The notes under the pieces are model-generated. The model did no database searches. It had not been told where the DNA came from and saw nothing but the letters and a program-made list of their open reading frames with translations. 64,000 bases of DNA, from positions 1,841,001 through 1,905,000 of the forward strand of contig NW_022145551.1 in NCBI RefSeq assembly GCF_000002235.5, read 5' to 3'. A program made the position numbers and the translations under genes. Position 1 is the stretch's first letter. The number at the start of each line of letters is the position of its first letter. Below, in pieces: positions 1 through 11,625 of this stretch. The DNA comes from Strongylocentrotus purpuratus. Lineage: Eukaryota > Echinodermata > Echinoidea > Camarodonta > Strongylocentrotidae.

Positions 1-38
1 CGCCACTGCCGGTGTCACAAGCGAGACTCCTGAAATAG

Positions 39-95
39 CCTAAACCCTAACCCTAACACTAACCCTACCCCTAACCCCATCCCTGAAACTAACCG
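39..95. repeat. interstitial telomere-like CCCTAA tract
   Basis: Degenerate tandem CCCTAA/CCCTAAC units run for about 55 bp (metazoan TTAGGG telomere repeat read on the other strand). It is imperfect (CACTAA, CCCCTA, CCCCAT variants), so it is an old internal tract, not a live chromosome end. Confidence 0.7.
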
Positions 96-284
96 TATCT
101 GATGCACACTGTATTGTAAGATAATGGATGCAAATTATAGCTAAATTCCGCTGGGCTATTTTTTCTTTACAGAAACAACTGATTAATTAATGCCTCCTGG
201 CTGCGAATAGATTTGACATTGTGCACATTCAGATGTGTTCTCAATAAACAGACTCACTTGAGAACATATCTTTTTTTCAACATG

Positions 285-3200
285 TTATCTTTCGTGTGTT
301 TCTTTAAAATAACATAGATAAAGATGAAATAACAAATTGATTTGCAAAACACGAGAGTTATAATTATGGCTCTCAAAAATTGTGTCGTTTGTATATTCAT
401 GTTTTATCAAGAGATCTGACTCGGCCTGAGACAAGGGCGTCTTACTGTTTGATATGATCCGAATCGTCGAAGGGTCGATGAGAAGCTCGCTGCCGCCCTT
501 CAATGTTACCGTCCTGCCGTGAACCGTGCGCGTGGATAACTTCATATCATACACGACGATCACGTGATAAATGCCTTCTCGACCGTCTATAAATTCCCAC
601 TCTCTCCAGAACAGCCTGCTGCCGTACTTGCTGAGAGAAAAAGTCTGCTGATGGTTGTAAAATATGGTTCTATCCCCACTCCCGTCTAAATTTGTGACGC
701 CTAATATACTCGGCCTCTTAAAGTAAAACAAGCGGGCTGGTATAAGAAATAGCGAGAAAAAAATATTATAAATGTAGGCTACACACAATTTGTGAATAAG
801 ACTATTAATCTTGTTTGTATTCAACGGTTCTTTTTGGCATTTTTGACCGAGATAAAAGACTAAAAATTACACACCCCTCCAAATGAAATATATATATAAT
901 CATAGACATAATTATGCCATAGACATGGCAAATGGTTTGTAGTAAATAATTGCCATGCTCATATAGGGTAGGTGTGGGAATTGGAGACCCTTAAGCACAT
1001 TTGCATAATTTACATAAACATGGAAAATGTTACACATACAGAAAGGTTTGTATTCTCTTCGGTATCTATTCTCTTTATTTGGTAACAAAATTGTGGTTAT
1101 TATGTAACTGATTAATGAGATAACAATGATTAATGACGTCATCATTACCTACATGTATAGGTAATAAGGGACAGTTACAAATCAAGACATTTTAAATACA
1201 ACTTGAATGAAAATGGGATTGTTATAGTAAGTTCAAACACTTTTTGAAAGAGATACATGCAGCCAATGAACTTACTGTAATTTTGAACCGATTTTAAAAC
1301 AATGTGACCTAAAATATTTCCATACATGGGCAATTAAAGGTAATACACAGTTTTGGGAAATTTTGACAATTGGGTGGATAGTGGCTCTTCACAATTTTGA
1401 TATATTTGGATGCCCATGTGGATGTATTATAAGTACTGGAAAATTTAGCCCCTAATGACTTCTGCTTTTGAGAAAAATGGAATATAAAAATTTACCGGTG
1501 CTCCTGGTAAATTTTGATAAATTTCACATAGCGCCTACGGCCGTACAATGGTAGCTGCGACCATGAAAATCTCAGAATATGTAGTTGTGATATATAATTT
1601 CCAAACGGGAATAGCTAATCGGTAGATTTTAGTCAAGAAACATTGTTTTATAGCTCAATTAATATCTTGACTTTGAGGGGTAGCTTTACAACATAAAGAG
1701 TTTATTATTTACAGTTTCATAACTTTAGACTCGATTTCAACCGCGACAACGATCACTGAATATTGTAGGATCGCATACTTTTGCTTCCAAAATGTGCATT
1801 TGAACCAAATTCACGACCCTATACCAAAACTGTGTAATACCTTTAACCAACCAGCATCGGGTCATTGACTGTCCTCGGCATACTCGACATTCACAACGAA
1901 CGACCCCCATCTTGGACATGGTGTCCCCCATTGCATACACACATTTCTGATCAGACACCATTCATAATGTGCATTGCAACACCCATTCATAACACACAAC
2001 GGCCATAAGTTTTCTGTGATGGTTGGCACACTTCATAAACTTCCTTTTAAAACTACTATTAAAAAGCCACCTCTAAACTTTGTATCTTCATACACCACAA
2101 CATTCAAGTGAAAATTGTGTTTTTATATCAGAGCAACATTTTACGATCAAAATTGCTTCCCTTGGTCAATTTTGCCAATCTACTCGGAGAAAGAACGCAT
2201 TGTAGTCTTCGAAATGAATTGTATATATGCAGTAGTGTTGTTGAAGGCCTCATATGGCGCTATAGCAATATTTGAGCCAACACGGACAGACAGTGATGAG
2301 TACAAGCTTGGTGGTCTCCAATTCCCTTCACCTACCCTACTCTATAAAAGTGTACTCAATTTATTTAGAATAAAGGGGACATTCATGTTTATGAGGTAAA
2401 CTATTTATATAATATGGACTGGCCTTGAGGGAGATATCACATATATTTCCTAAACTAGACTCATATTGCCCCGAGTCAAAGACGAGGGCAATATGGGTAT
2501 TGTGAGGGCAATATATGTATCTCCCGAAAGTTAAGCCAGTCAATATTGTTATTGTTATCCAAATCAGACATCTAGAGCAAATACATATATCAACCATGAC
2601 AATCTCATAGAACTGAGAAATGTTTGTCAAACCAGCACTGTGCATCCAGAGCTTGACGAAATGTTCTATACACTGCGAACAGTGTACCTAATTTGGTGTG
2701 ATTATTACGTCACAGTAGAGTGCGCGTAAAGTTTTTGTTTCGATTTTTTTTCCCCAATTTTTTTTTTTTTCCTAGAATTATCTCGGAAAATTATTTTTCA
2801 GTCAATTTGTTTTTTGGCACTTCTTTATCTAAAATGTTGATTGTCCCCGAAATAAAATTGAACAAATTCAGTGGGGCAAAAAAAAATATGGACCCCCTCC
2901 CCCCCCCCCCCCCCAAAAAAAAATAAAAAAATAAAAGAATTAAAAAAAATAATTAAAAAAAAATCAATCAAAATCAAAATCAAACCAAGGCTATCTAATA
3001 TAGCAGTTACTGACTGGCAGGGGGTATACAACATTCTTTGGACCTGAAGGGAGTTATATTTTCTCTTGTGACCATATTTTCCCTCAGCGCTGCGCGCTTT
3101 GGAAAAATATAACCACTTGGGAAATATAACTCCCTTCAGCAGTCCAAACAATGTTATATTACACCCCCTGTCAGTCAATAACTGTATAATATTAAATTTC

Positions 3201-6200
3201 CTATATCGATACTGATGTGTGATTGTGAAACGGGCATTATGTGAAACACAATAATAATGAAGTATGTATCTCACTTGTTTCATCAGCACATTCCTCAGTG
3301 ACCATGGTATGAGCATAAAAGCTTCTCACAACCTTAAGGTTAGTGCCGTTTAGTGTTGTCTTGACAATTTCATTGACGAAGCGTGTTGACCAGACAAGAT
3401 ACCTTTCAAGTAAAATAATCATAACTTCGAAATTAGAGGTGTTGCGGTCTGGATTAACTGATACCTGGTTCGAATCATGTAATGATACTAATATTCCTTG
3501 GTAAGGCATTGACCTTTACTTTCCGCCCTTACTCCGGTGGGTTAAGAGGGTCCAGGAAGGAAGAAAGGGAAGGAATCCCTTGGATTCTTATTCTTAACTT
3601 GCAGTGGCAGATTAGCTAAAGTCCGCATATCTTAAATACGATACTCACGAAATCGCAGTAGAGTTATTTTTAAAGAAGCTATGCTAAATAAATGAACATA
3701 CTGTTGATTACAGTGAGCTTGTCTTTCATTCGAACCAGTTGATTCATCCAACCACTTAAGAATGGTATTTAGAGAAAATCGGCTGCAATTCGCAATGTGA
3801 ACGATAAGGAGATTATGTAAAACTTCACTAATATTAACATGAAACTTAGGCTCTTATCTACACTACAATTCGTATAGTAGCCAAGGTTTTATTCTTTAAT
3901 GTGTACTTTCTGAAGCCAAGTGCTTTTTCAAACATGCCGAATCTTGCTGTTTGCTGCCTCAAGATCATCAAAACGAAGATATGTCAACGTGGATAATGAG
4001 AGGTGAAGGATTGGCATCTACTGGGCCCCGTAACACAAAGGTATGTAACCACTTACAAATTTGAAACAACGATTCTGATGGGTTTGAACAATATGCGTAT
4101 TAAACGATGATTTTGTTTGGCCATTGCCATCCTATAATAATGAGAATAATACTTTTGTTTATCCAGGGAAGCCTCACCAGATTAATGTCTTGCCGAAAGA
4201 CGCTAGTTCCTGGATTGGATTCGAACCCCCAACTCTCGGTTCGATAGTCAAGTGAATGAATCACTATATGCTTCGCACTTCCATTTTGCAATTGATTCCT
4301 ACTTTTTGTGTTATGGGGCCCAGATTATCCCCAACCAATGAACATTTCTGTCTTAACTTAACTAATATTTACCCCTTGACGGGGTCCAACAACATTCTAA
4401 CAGCTTGACGAGGTTTCGAATTGCTCGGATAAGCATATATTTCCTCTACCAAACTACCGTTGAGATTGGCACGTGAGATAGACGCAATATAATAATTCGA
4501 CCAGTAGATCTTCCCGTTCACCAGATCGAGGGCGATAGAAGAAGGACCTGAAAATGAATTTAACAATAGATACGTACATTTATAAGGATGCTAGTAATAA
4601 TAATAATGATAATAATAACAATATTTAACATCGCTACTATGTAATTGCCAATGAAACGTTGCGGTTTATCAGGAGGCATTTTTACTTCTTGTTAACACGT
4701 TGTATCGTATTTGCATCTGGTTTATATGCGCCAACTTTAAATTTCAAATTAACAATGACACAAAGTATCCGCAAAGTATATTGCGTAATTACCTTACTAT
4801 GATATATGATAACAAGATAATGACAATTCATTGAAAAATGAAGGGAAAGTTGCTCTTGCAAAGTAAGCCTATTCGCTCACCGTCCGTAGATACAATGACA
4901 TCTCGGTTCGTGCCGTCAAGTTGGATTCGACTTATCTTATCCCTCCTGAATTCATTCCAGTACACCATTTCATTCCCGGGATCATAGTCAATTCCGTGTA
5001 TTTTAGTATTGTCTGGGAGACGTATCAGGGTATAGTGGGTGTCCATGAAGTTGGTATCATCTCGTGGTTCCGGCAGGGAAGCGTAGAGGATTCCAGGGGT
5101 AATTTCATCACCAATAAATATCAGAGCAGTATCTGTATAACAAGACGAGTGTGAAGTATAAACAAAGATAGGAAGTTAAACATGGGAGCCAGGATTGCAT
5201 TGCTTAATAAAAAGCTTATTAAAAAGGCGTGAATATTAAAGCGACATGGCAACATGGTTCAGATGAGAGAAAATGGTGCTAAGGTAGTGACTTCAATGCT
5301 GGATGTACAATAAAAGATAATCTGAAAGTTTGAGTGAAGTGTTTGATCTGATCAATTCCTTAATTCTCCCAACCATATTATTACAATTTGATTACATTTT
5401 AGGTGAATGTAAATCGTCACAAAGCAATGCATTTGCAATATATACAGACATTTAAGTATTGAAAGACTTTAAAAATCCTGTCTTATGTCTTTTTTTGTTC
5501 ATGGAAAAACGGTTGGGAAAATTCAAAAATGGTCGGGGGAATTTAATGTTAGAAGGTGTTACACAGTAATGCCTTCAAAGAAAACCATAAATATCTTAGT
5601 GGTTTGAGGAAAAAAAATCAGGATTTTTTTGCATGTTAGAGGGTTAGTACAGTATAAGGAATATGATAAGTAACATTTCATACACAAATTACGTATTTTG
5701 TTCATCAACCTTCAACAATGCTACCGAGTCCCTTTAAAGCCTTTCTTTCTTTCTTTTCTGAAGTAGGTCACCCTTGCAAATAATCGAGCGAGTTAGTTCA
5801 ACCTCACCTGGTAACATTAAACCCAGACGTTGTGTGTCCGGACAGGTTGTGTAACCGGACAGTTGATTTAAAACAGCAATTTGAAGAAGTATACATGCCA
5901 TATTTCATAAATCATTTAAGGCTTATGTTGTACTAAGCTATAAAGGACAAATATCAATGATGCTTTATAGAGCTATTTGGTGAATATTTCTCGTTGAATT
6001 CGAAGGCAAAAGAGAGGGCTTTTTGTTTGTTAAGTGTCCGGACACCCCCCCCCCCCCCCCCCCCCATCGTAGTGACACGAACTGACTTGATGATTAAATA
6101 AATAAAAAAATGCTACTTATTCTAATACTAATTCTACTATGAAGAAGAACAACAGCAATAATAACAACAACAGCAACAGCAACAACAAGAAAGAGTAATA

Positions 6201-9200
6201 TCTAGCGTAAACAGCAACTGAAAATTAGTTTTTACAAGAAACTGGTTACACTATCCAAACGTTACTACAACAGTAGAGTTACCTTTGTCTTTCTGTTTAC
6301 TGAATGAAAGTACGTCATTTTAATGACGTAACAATATATCGATGATAACATTTTTAATCAAGACTCATTCACATTTGCAACGGGAAAAACAGCTGCGCGC
6401 AACAAGGTACAAAAACATCATAAAGCAGAACACTATCATATAAGTAAAGAAAACCATAAGCGATGTCAGACACAATTTTCCCAATCCATCTTGAATTACT
6501 TAGATGAAAGATAAATAATTCACTTACGTCGGTGACAGTCAGGTAACAGACATAAATTTCCTACGAAAATCCCTTTGAATTTCTCGATAAGGGAGATTAT
6601 ATTTGTGGTCGTTGCAGGATTTCGCGGGATTTTTCGCGAGATAATTGATGACAGACAGCGAATTATCGAGCTGGCTATTCTCTAGATAGTTATTTTCTAG
6701 ATAATTGGCTTCTGTCTGACACCGCCCATTATGGGGAACCTTGGTATAGCATATATTGCCGGGTTGGGATTTGAACCATCATGGCCCGGAGTGAGATGCA
6801 ATCAAACGAACCATTTAACGACGACACCTCACACGAATAGGCTGAATATGCAAAATAGGGGAAAATACATTTCATTAATAGCCTCCAAGCATTAAAAACA
6901 ATCACAGTATTAAACTACAATCGTATCAGAGCGATGTGCATGCATAACTGCAATCGTTTCAGAGCGATGTTGATACCCGTATTTTTACGTGACAGAAGAA
7001 AGAGCCTCTCTCGGAATAGCCAGTGTAATTTGATAAAGAAGTTGATCTATAGAATATAGGAAAGTAAAGATAGGTAGGCCGACAGAAAGGCTTTAAAAAT
7101 GGCATGAAAAGACAAAATGGCGCCTGGACGGTCACGCATAAGAGATTTCGGCGAACGATGAGTCAGGTGACCCCGATTGGATGACTTTTAAATCGGACAA
7201 GAGAAAGGGACCAAGATTGGAATAACATGCACTGCGTGCTAAACGAATGGGATGTTGGAGTAAGATCAAGAAAAAAAAAGACGACAAAGTAGAAAAAGAA
7301 GAATTCAGAACGCGAACAAGGCATTGACAAGAAGTCGTCAGTGCAATAAGACTGCAAAACGCAAACGGAAACAAGACATTGACGATATGTCGTAAGGCAA
7401 TGTAATTACCGGGATTCGAAGCCACTAATACTGACCTTACCGATTGAGCCAACGACGGGTTGATGATAAGATCTAGGATACTTGGTCAAGGTTTTAAAAA
7501 AAGACGCAGTCCGCTTATTGAGAGGGCTTGATATTCTGTCTAGAAAATGATATTGAGCTCATTGCTCATTGTATAAATATATTATAAAAAAGTGAAATCA
7601 ATTTTATCTTTGAGCATGTTTAAAGGTAATAAAAAGTTTTGGTACGGGGTCATGAATTTGGTTCAAATGAACATATTGGAAGCATATGCGATCCTACAAT
7701 ATTCAGTAATCGTTGTCTCAGTTGAAATTGAGTCTCAAGTTATGAAATTATAATTGGCGTTCAACAATAAGGGATAGAGCAACGTCGATCTGGCGCTGCT
7801 CAGTGGCTGCCGGGCTCACGATCAATTGGGCAAAAAGAATTTCCGTTTCGGTTTAATAAAATTTGGAGTGGACTATTAGGTTATTATTATAATTATTATT
7901 AATAATAAACTTTTTATGTTGTATAGCTTCCTCTCCAGGGTCAAGATATTAATTAAGCTCTAAAACAATGTTTCTTGACTAAAATCGACCGATTAGCTAT
8001 TTCCGTTTGAAAATCAAATATCACGACTACAATTTATTCTGAGATTTTCATGGTCGCAGCTACCATTGTACGGCCGAAGGCGCTATTTAAAATTTGACAA
8101 AATTCACCGGGAGCACCGTTAAATTGTTATTTTCAATTTTTCTCGAAAGCAGAAGTGTTTAGTAGCTAAATGTTTTAGTGCTTATCATACATCTACAGGG
8201 GCATCCAAATATATCAAAATTGTAAAGAATCACTATCCACCCAATTTTCAAAATTTCCCAAAACTTTGTATTACCTTTAATCTTGTTCTTGGAATATCGA
8301 CACAAACTTGAAGACATGTTCAACATTAAATCATTATTCGTTTATCATTAGGCCTTGATACAGACTACGCCGGGTGCATATTATGTACCCTCCATCTTCA
8401 AGCACCCGTAATGGGGCTTTCACATATACACTCCGGGGCCTGGACGTCGAGTAAAAACAGACATTTGGGGGAATTTTTGGCCGGTGTCTTGGAGGCTGCC
8501 GTAAAGCTCCTACGGGCACCGGGACAGTTATTTAAGCCGTGTGGGGGACGTGGTGCTGAGTTGCCTGCTCCCAATTCTCCCGGCGTTTTTATCTGCCCGT
8601 TAGGCCGTAGAAAGCCCGTAAAGGGTCCATAGGGCACCTTACGGGTCCCGTGCGGGCTCCGGACGGTGCCCGGACGATCCCCTCACGATTTGTATTTGGT
8701 CAATTCTCATGAAAAATCTTTACGGGCGCCTTACGGTGTTCAAGGGTGCCGTACGTGTACCCTACGGCTTCATCACGGGCCCCACAAGAGCCCCGGGTGA
8801 TACGCACAACACCGGGCGTATGCCGTTATCATACAAGAGGGTCCGGGCTCAATACTCGCTTCGGTGCTTCCATCCCTTGACAAGGTGTTTTGCCTAACTT
8901 ATTTTGCCCTCCTCTACCTGTTTTAATTAGTTAGGCCTACATGGTTATGATGGTGTCATGACATTTGTAGGGCCCGACATAAGAGCGCTATTAATACTGA
9001 TGTGGCTACCCTGGGTATTTAAGACTAGAATATCAATAGCATTATAATTATAACTTTACTTTTAAAGATGAAATAAAAAAATAAAAAACATTTTAAAAAT
9101 TACCCGAATTTTGTGCCAGAGTACCAGAGACCCAGAGGACCAGGAGAAGGATCTTTACCACCCCGAGACGGTGGGGCGTAAACCAAAGAAGAACAGGCGA

Positions 9201-9215
9201 TGACATCCTGATCAT
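285..9215 (-). CDS. secreted six-bladed YWTD (LDLR class B) beta-propeller protein, 6 exons
   Basis: Spliced model on the minus strand: exons 9215-9104, 6560-6528, 5132-4881, 4547-4373, 3402-3275 and 736-285 (stop included). All introns are GT-AG and every junction keeps the phase, giving 383 residues. Residues 1-32 look like a signal peptide: a hydrophobic VVKILLLVLWVSGTLA stretch, then QNSG. The 33-bp microexon 2 supplies a short CLLPDC segment. Six blade signatures follow: LIFIGDE (53), VYWNEF (105), IYWSNY (146), LVWSTR (193), LFYFKR (236) and LFWREW, each followed by the usual I/V-x-x-x-x-L-[DN]-G-[ST] strand. Six blades is the full YWTD propeller known from LDLR, LRP and nidogen. No EGF or LDLa modules are visible, which is unusual because this fold is normally part of much larger receptors. 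The start could be the second ATG at 9206. The last exon may extend past a donor I missed; its tail is only mildly hydrophobic. The role is probably extracellular ligand binding (inference). Confidence 0.8.
1338..1842 (+). mobile_element. TTAA-flanked non-autonomous DNA transposon, family A copy 1
   Basis: 505-bp element with inverted ends AGGTAATACACAGTTTTGG and its complement, flanked on both sides by TTAA. It has no coding capacity. It lies in the last intron of the YWTD gene. Two more copies of the family sit at 7624-8276 (inverted) and 19222-19701. TTAA targets fit Kolobok or piggyBac-type transposases; the AGG terminus argues against classic piggyBac. Confidence 0.8.
2403..2735 (+). repeat. 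dispersed repeat, copy 1 (second copy at 51718-52057)
   Basis: About 330 bp shared, in the same orientation, with 51718-52057. It starts at TATATAATATGGACTGGCC and ends around GTGCGCG. Internally GGACTGGCCTT...GGGAGATA is mirrored by TATCTCCCGAAAG...CCAGTC, so the front half can fold back on itself. No ORF. Class unknown; likely a MITE or SINE-sized element. Confidence 0.65.
3001..3190. mobile_element. small palindromic foldback element (MITE-like)
   Basis: The left arm CAGTTACTGACTGGCAGGGG is complementary to the right end CCCCTGTCAGTCAATAACTG. Inner arms AAGGGAGTTATATTTT and AAATATAACTCCCTT continue the hairpin. About 185 bp in all, with a short GC-rich loop. Confidence 0.65.
4195..4275 (-). 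mobile_element. tRNA-like SINE head or tRNA pseudogene
   Basis: On the minus strand GGGGGTTCGAATCC (plus 4217-4230) matches a pol III B box with a paired T-stem-like context, preceded by a weak A-box region. No clean cloverleaf. It lies within an intron of the YWTD gene, so it is best read as a SINE fragment. Confidence 0.4.
6740..6835 (-). mobile_element. tRNA-like SINE head
   Basis: The minus strand has GATGGTTCAAATCCC (plus 6766-6780), a good B box, downstream of GTCGTTAAATGGTTCG, which resembles a degenerate A box. It lies in the first intron of the YWTD gene. Confidence 0.4.
7405..7456 (-). mobile_element. tRNA-like SINE head
   Basis: On the minus strand TGGCTCAATCGG (plus 7440-7451) fits the pol III A box, and GGCTTCGAATCCC (plus 7411-7423) fits the B box at closer than normal tRNA spacing. 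A tRNA-derived SINE is more likely than a working tRNA gene. Confidence 0.5.
7624..8276 (-). mobile_element. TTAA-flanked non-autonomous DNA transposon, family A copy 2
   Basis: Inverted copy of the element at 1338-1842, again bounded by TTAA, with ends AGGTAATAAAAAGTTTTGG and its counterpart. It is about 150 bp longer because of an extra segment around 7752-7895 that the other copies lack. It sits in the first intron of the YWTD gene. Confidence 0.8.
8350..8845. mobile_element. GC-rich element saturated with ACGGGC/GCCCGT words
   Basis: A roughly 500-bp GC-rich island in AT-rich surroundings. Ends resemble each other in inverse orientation (ACGCCGGGTG near 8367; ACGCCCGGTG complement near 8815). 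The interior is packed with short variants of ACGGGC, CGGTGCC and their complements. Open frames here come from composition, not genes. Probably a MITE. Confidence 0.5.
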
Positions 9216-10744
9216 AATCGGTGTTCGATCACGCAGTTGTATGTCTGCAACCACCTGTATACAGAACAATTATCGACTGAATGAATATTATACTCAACCA
9301 AAAAGTTATGTTCCCCGGACAACTTTTGATATAAATCGGGGAAAATTGGATGAAACTTGTTTATAAACATACAGTATTTTATTTACATTTTGACTGCCTA
9401 TAAGTATTTGTGACGAAATTCATCATAAAATCTTGATCTTTATGGCAGAAAAAAGGATTTGCTTCTAATAGCGTAATGCATGATTTACGAGCAGTTTCAA
9501 AAATCCGAATTAGAGTTATGCACCTGTACTTGAACTAAACAAACGAAGTGTCTGTACACGTACAGCGTGACACGTACATTACGAAACACAAAATCCAACA
9601 AGTACCGACTGCGATAACAAGCAGAATTTCATCGACATAATCAGTAGTTTACACATCACAAATCAAAATCTGGCTACGAAACTTTTGCACACTTTGGATA
9701 TATTTTATTTATGTTATTGTATTGAAATATATTTATTCAGGATAACTAGAATCAGATATACATTGTAGATACAAAATCTATTTTACATCATGGTCCTGAA
9801 CAGGATAAAAATGTAGTACACGGAAATATAAATAATGAATATAACCAAAGCTCACAAGCAAAGGTATTAAGAACAGTATAAAACTAACATATACAAATAA
9901 TACGCATTATAAGTAGTAAAAAGCACAAAACAAAAAACAAAAACGACAATGTAATAATTGAAATAAACAGCGGAAAAAACATCAAATCACTTTAATAAAA
10001 TAAATTAAAATATCACCAATAAATATCAAGGAACTTACTTGTTTGGTTGAGCTCAGACTAGTAGTACAACAAAGCGACTTCAGTTGGTGGCTACCTTATT
10101 CGATATGACAACACACAATTGCAACTCTTGATACTGGGACTGAAAATTGATATTGCGATGTTTTTCTGTTTATCCCTTGAAACAGGCCAAAATTATCAAT
10201 AATTCCACACAAACATAATTTATTGTTAATACAACAATATTAAGAGAACGCTCCATCTGTTGGTTATTGAACTTTTAGTTCGTATTACTAAACAATTAAA
10301 TCGCACCGTACTGTCTGGGTACGATAGAAATGTCCTTCATGATGAAAAGGCTTCTAATCGAAAGAGACACCTTCCGGTCTATTGTAAGTAAAAACGGCAA
10401 CAATTTGCAGGAAAATCAGGTACACCACTTTCCCACGCCACAGGAGTCTGACGTTTGTTACAGACAATATAATTGTTTATACTGATGCATAGTTTTGTCA
10501 TCATAAAGTTTATGTCCAACCTAGTCTTGATGCTGATTAAAACAATTGAAATGCAAATCCTTGAAACTAACTTGTTTGCTACGTCCGCGGTTTCATAAAA
10601 TAAGATGGTTTTGAATTTTGCAGAAATCTAAGGTCGGAAGAATATTTTGAAAGAAAGAAAGAATATCGAAGACGAAACAGAAATCCAACCCCAGGGAAAT
10701 ACATTGATTTCCTAGATACTTTTAGTTGCTGTCATCCCTTTTCG
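9216..10744. other. no gene recognised
   Basis: AT-rich sequence upstream of the first YWTD exon. It may hold the promoter or 5' UTR of that gene, but I see no convincing TATA, Inr or further exon. Confidence 0.3.
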
Positions 10745-10749
10745 GGATT

Positions 10750-10820
10750 AATTGCGAATCGAACAAGAGTCACTGGCTAAGAACGCCAATGTCTTGACCA
10801 CTGGACCAAGGACTCGGAGA
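10750..10820 (-). mobile_element. tRNA-like SINE head
   Basis: The minus strand reads TGGTCCAGTGGTCAA (A-box-like, plus 10794-10808) and later TTGTTCGATTCGC (B-box-like, plus 10754-10766), a layout resembling Asp/Glu-type tRNAs. The acceptor stem does not pair well. Confidence 0.4.
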
Positions 10821-10954
10821 CGGGCCTGAATATAACAGGAATAAATACATATTTCAAAATTATAAATGTGAGATATAATTACGGCAACACTTAGTACAGT
10901 AAAAATGAACACTTCAAATTAACACTTTACCGGCACAATCTTATATATAAAGTA

Positions 10955-11390
10955 GATATGATCGACATGATTGATATTACATAACATAATATCATCAGGA
11001 TAAAAATATGATATCTTTATGTTATTGCATTCATGTGATATCACCTGACTTAACATTGCACGAAATGATAACAAATATTTATTATAAGATACGATATCAT
11101 GTGATGCAAAATTGCTAAGTTAATGTTTTATATGAAAAGATATGATATGAATATGATATAATTATTATTATGATATGATATCATATGAAAAGATACGATG
11201 TGATATAGTAATGATGTGACAAGGTATGATTATGATAACAACAATATGATATTACTATGAGAGTTATACGATATGGATAGATTATGATATCATATCATAT
11301 TAAATATATATACTATGATATCAAGTATATATGATGTAGTTTATAGATATGATAATTATGATAAGAAATGACATGATATAGATTGTTGAT
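10955..11390. repeat. AT-rich cryptic simple repeat (GATATCATAT words)
   Basis: About 430 bp of degenerate ATGATATCATAT/TATGATATGAT words, largely self-complementary. Low complexity; no coding signal. Confidence 0.7.
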
Positions 11391-11455
11391 CAAGTTAGCT
11401 CAATCGGTAACATTTTAGTTTTTAAAACGAGAAAAGGTCGAATTCTCGCCGGTTT
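11381..11455 (+). mobile_element. tRNA-like SINE head
   Basis: TAGCTCAATCGG at 11396-11407 is a perfect A-box match. AGGTCGAATTC at 11435-11445 is a B box lacking one T. The anticodon arm is not well formed, so a decayed tRNA-derived SINE is more likely than a tRNA gene. Confidence 0.5.
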
Positions 11456-11557
11456 TTAAAAATATAAATTGTGTGTTATACTGTGTTCGTTATTTTATTT
11501 TCTGGTATGCGTATCAGCTTGGGGAAAAAGAGAAAAAAAGAAAATTAAAAAAAGGGG

Positions 11558-11625
11558 GAGATGATGATGATAATGATGATGATGATGATGATGAAGGTGA
11601 TGGTAGTGATGATAATGATAATGAT
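11558..11625. repeat. GAT trinucleotide microsatellite
   Basis: (GAT)n with AAT and GGT interruptions. It creates apparent Asp-rich or His-rich open frames on the two strands that should not be taken as genes. Confidence 0.85.

Noticed and set aside
8398-8637. Pro/Gly-rich frames on both strands
   Set aside because: Composition of a GC-rich MITE saturated with one word.
7405-11455. Functional tRNA genes
   Set aside because: A and B boxes are present, but no proper acceptor or anticodon stems form; SINE heads are the better reading.
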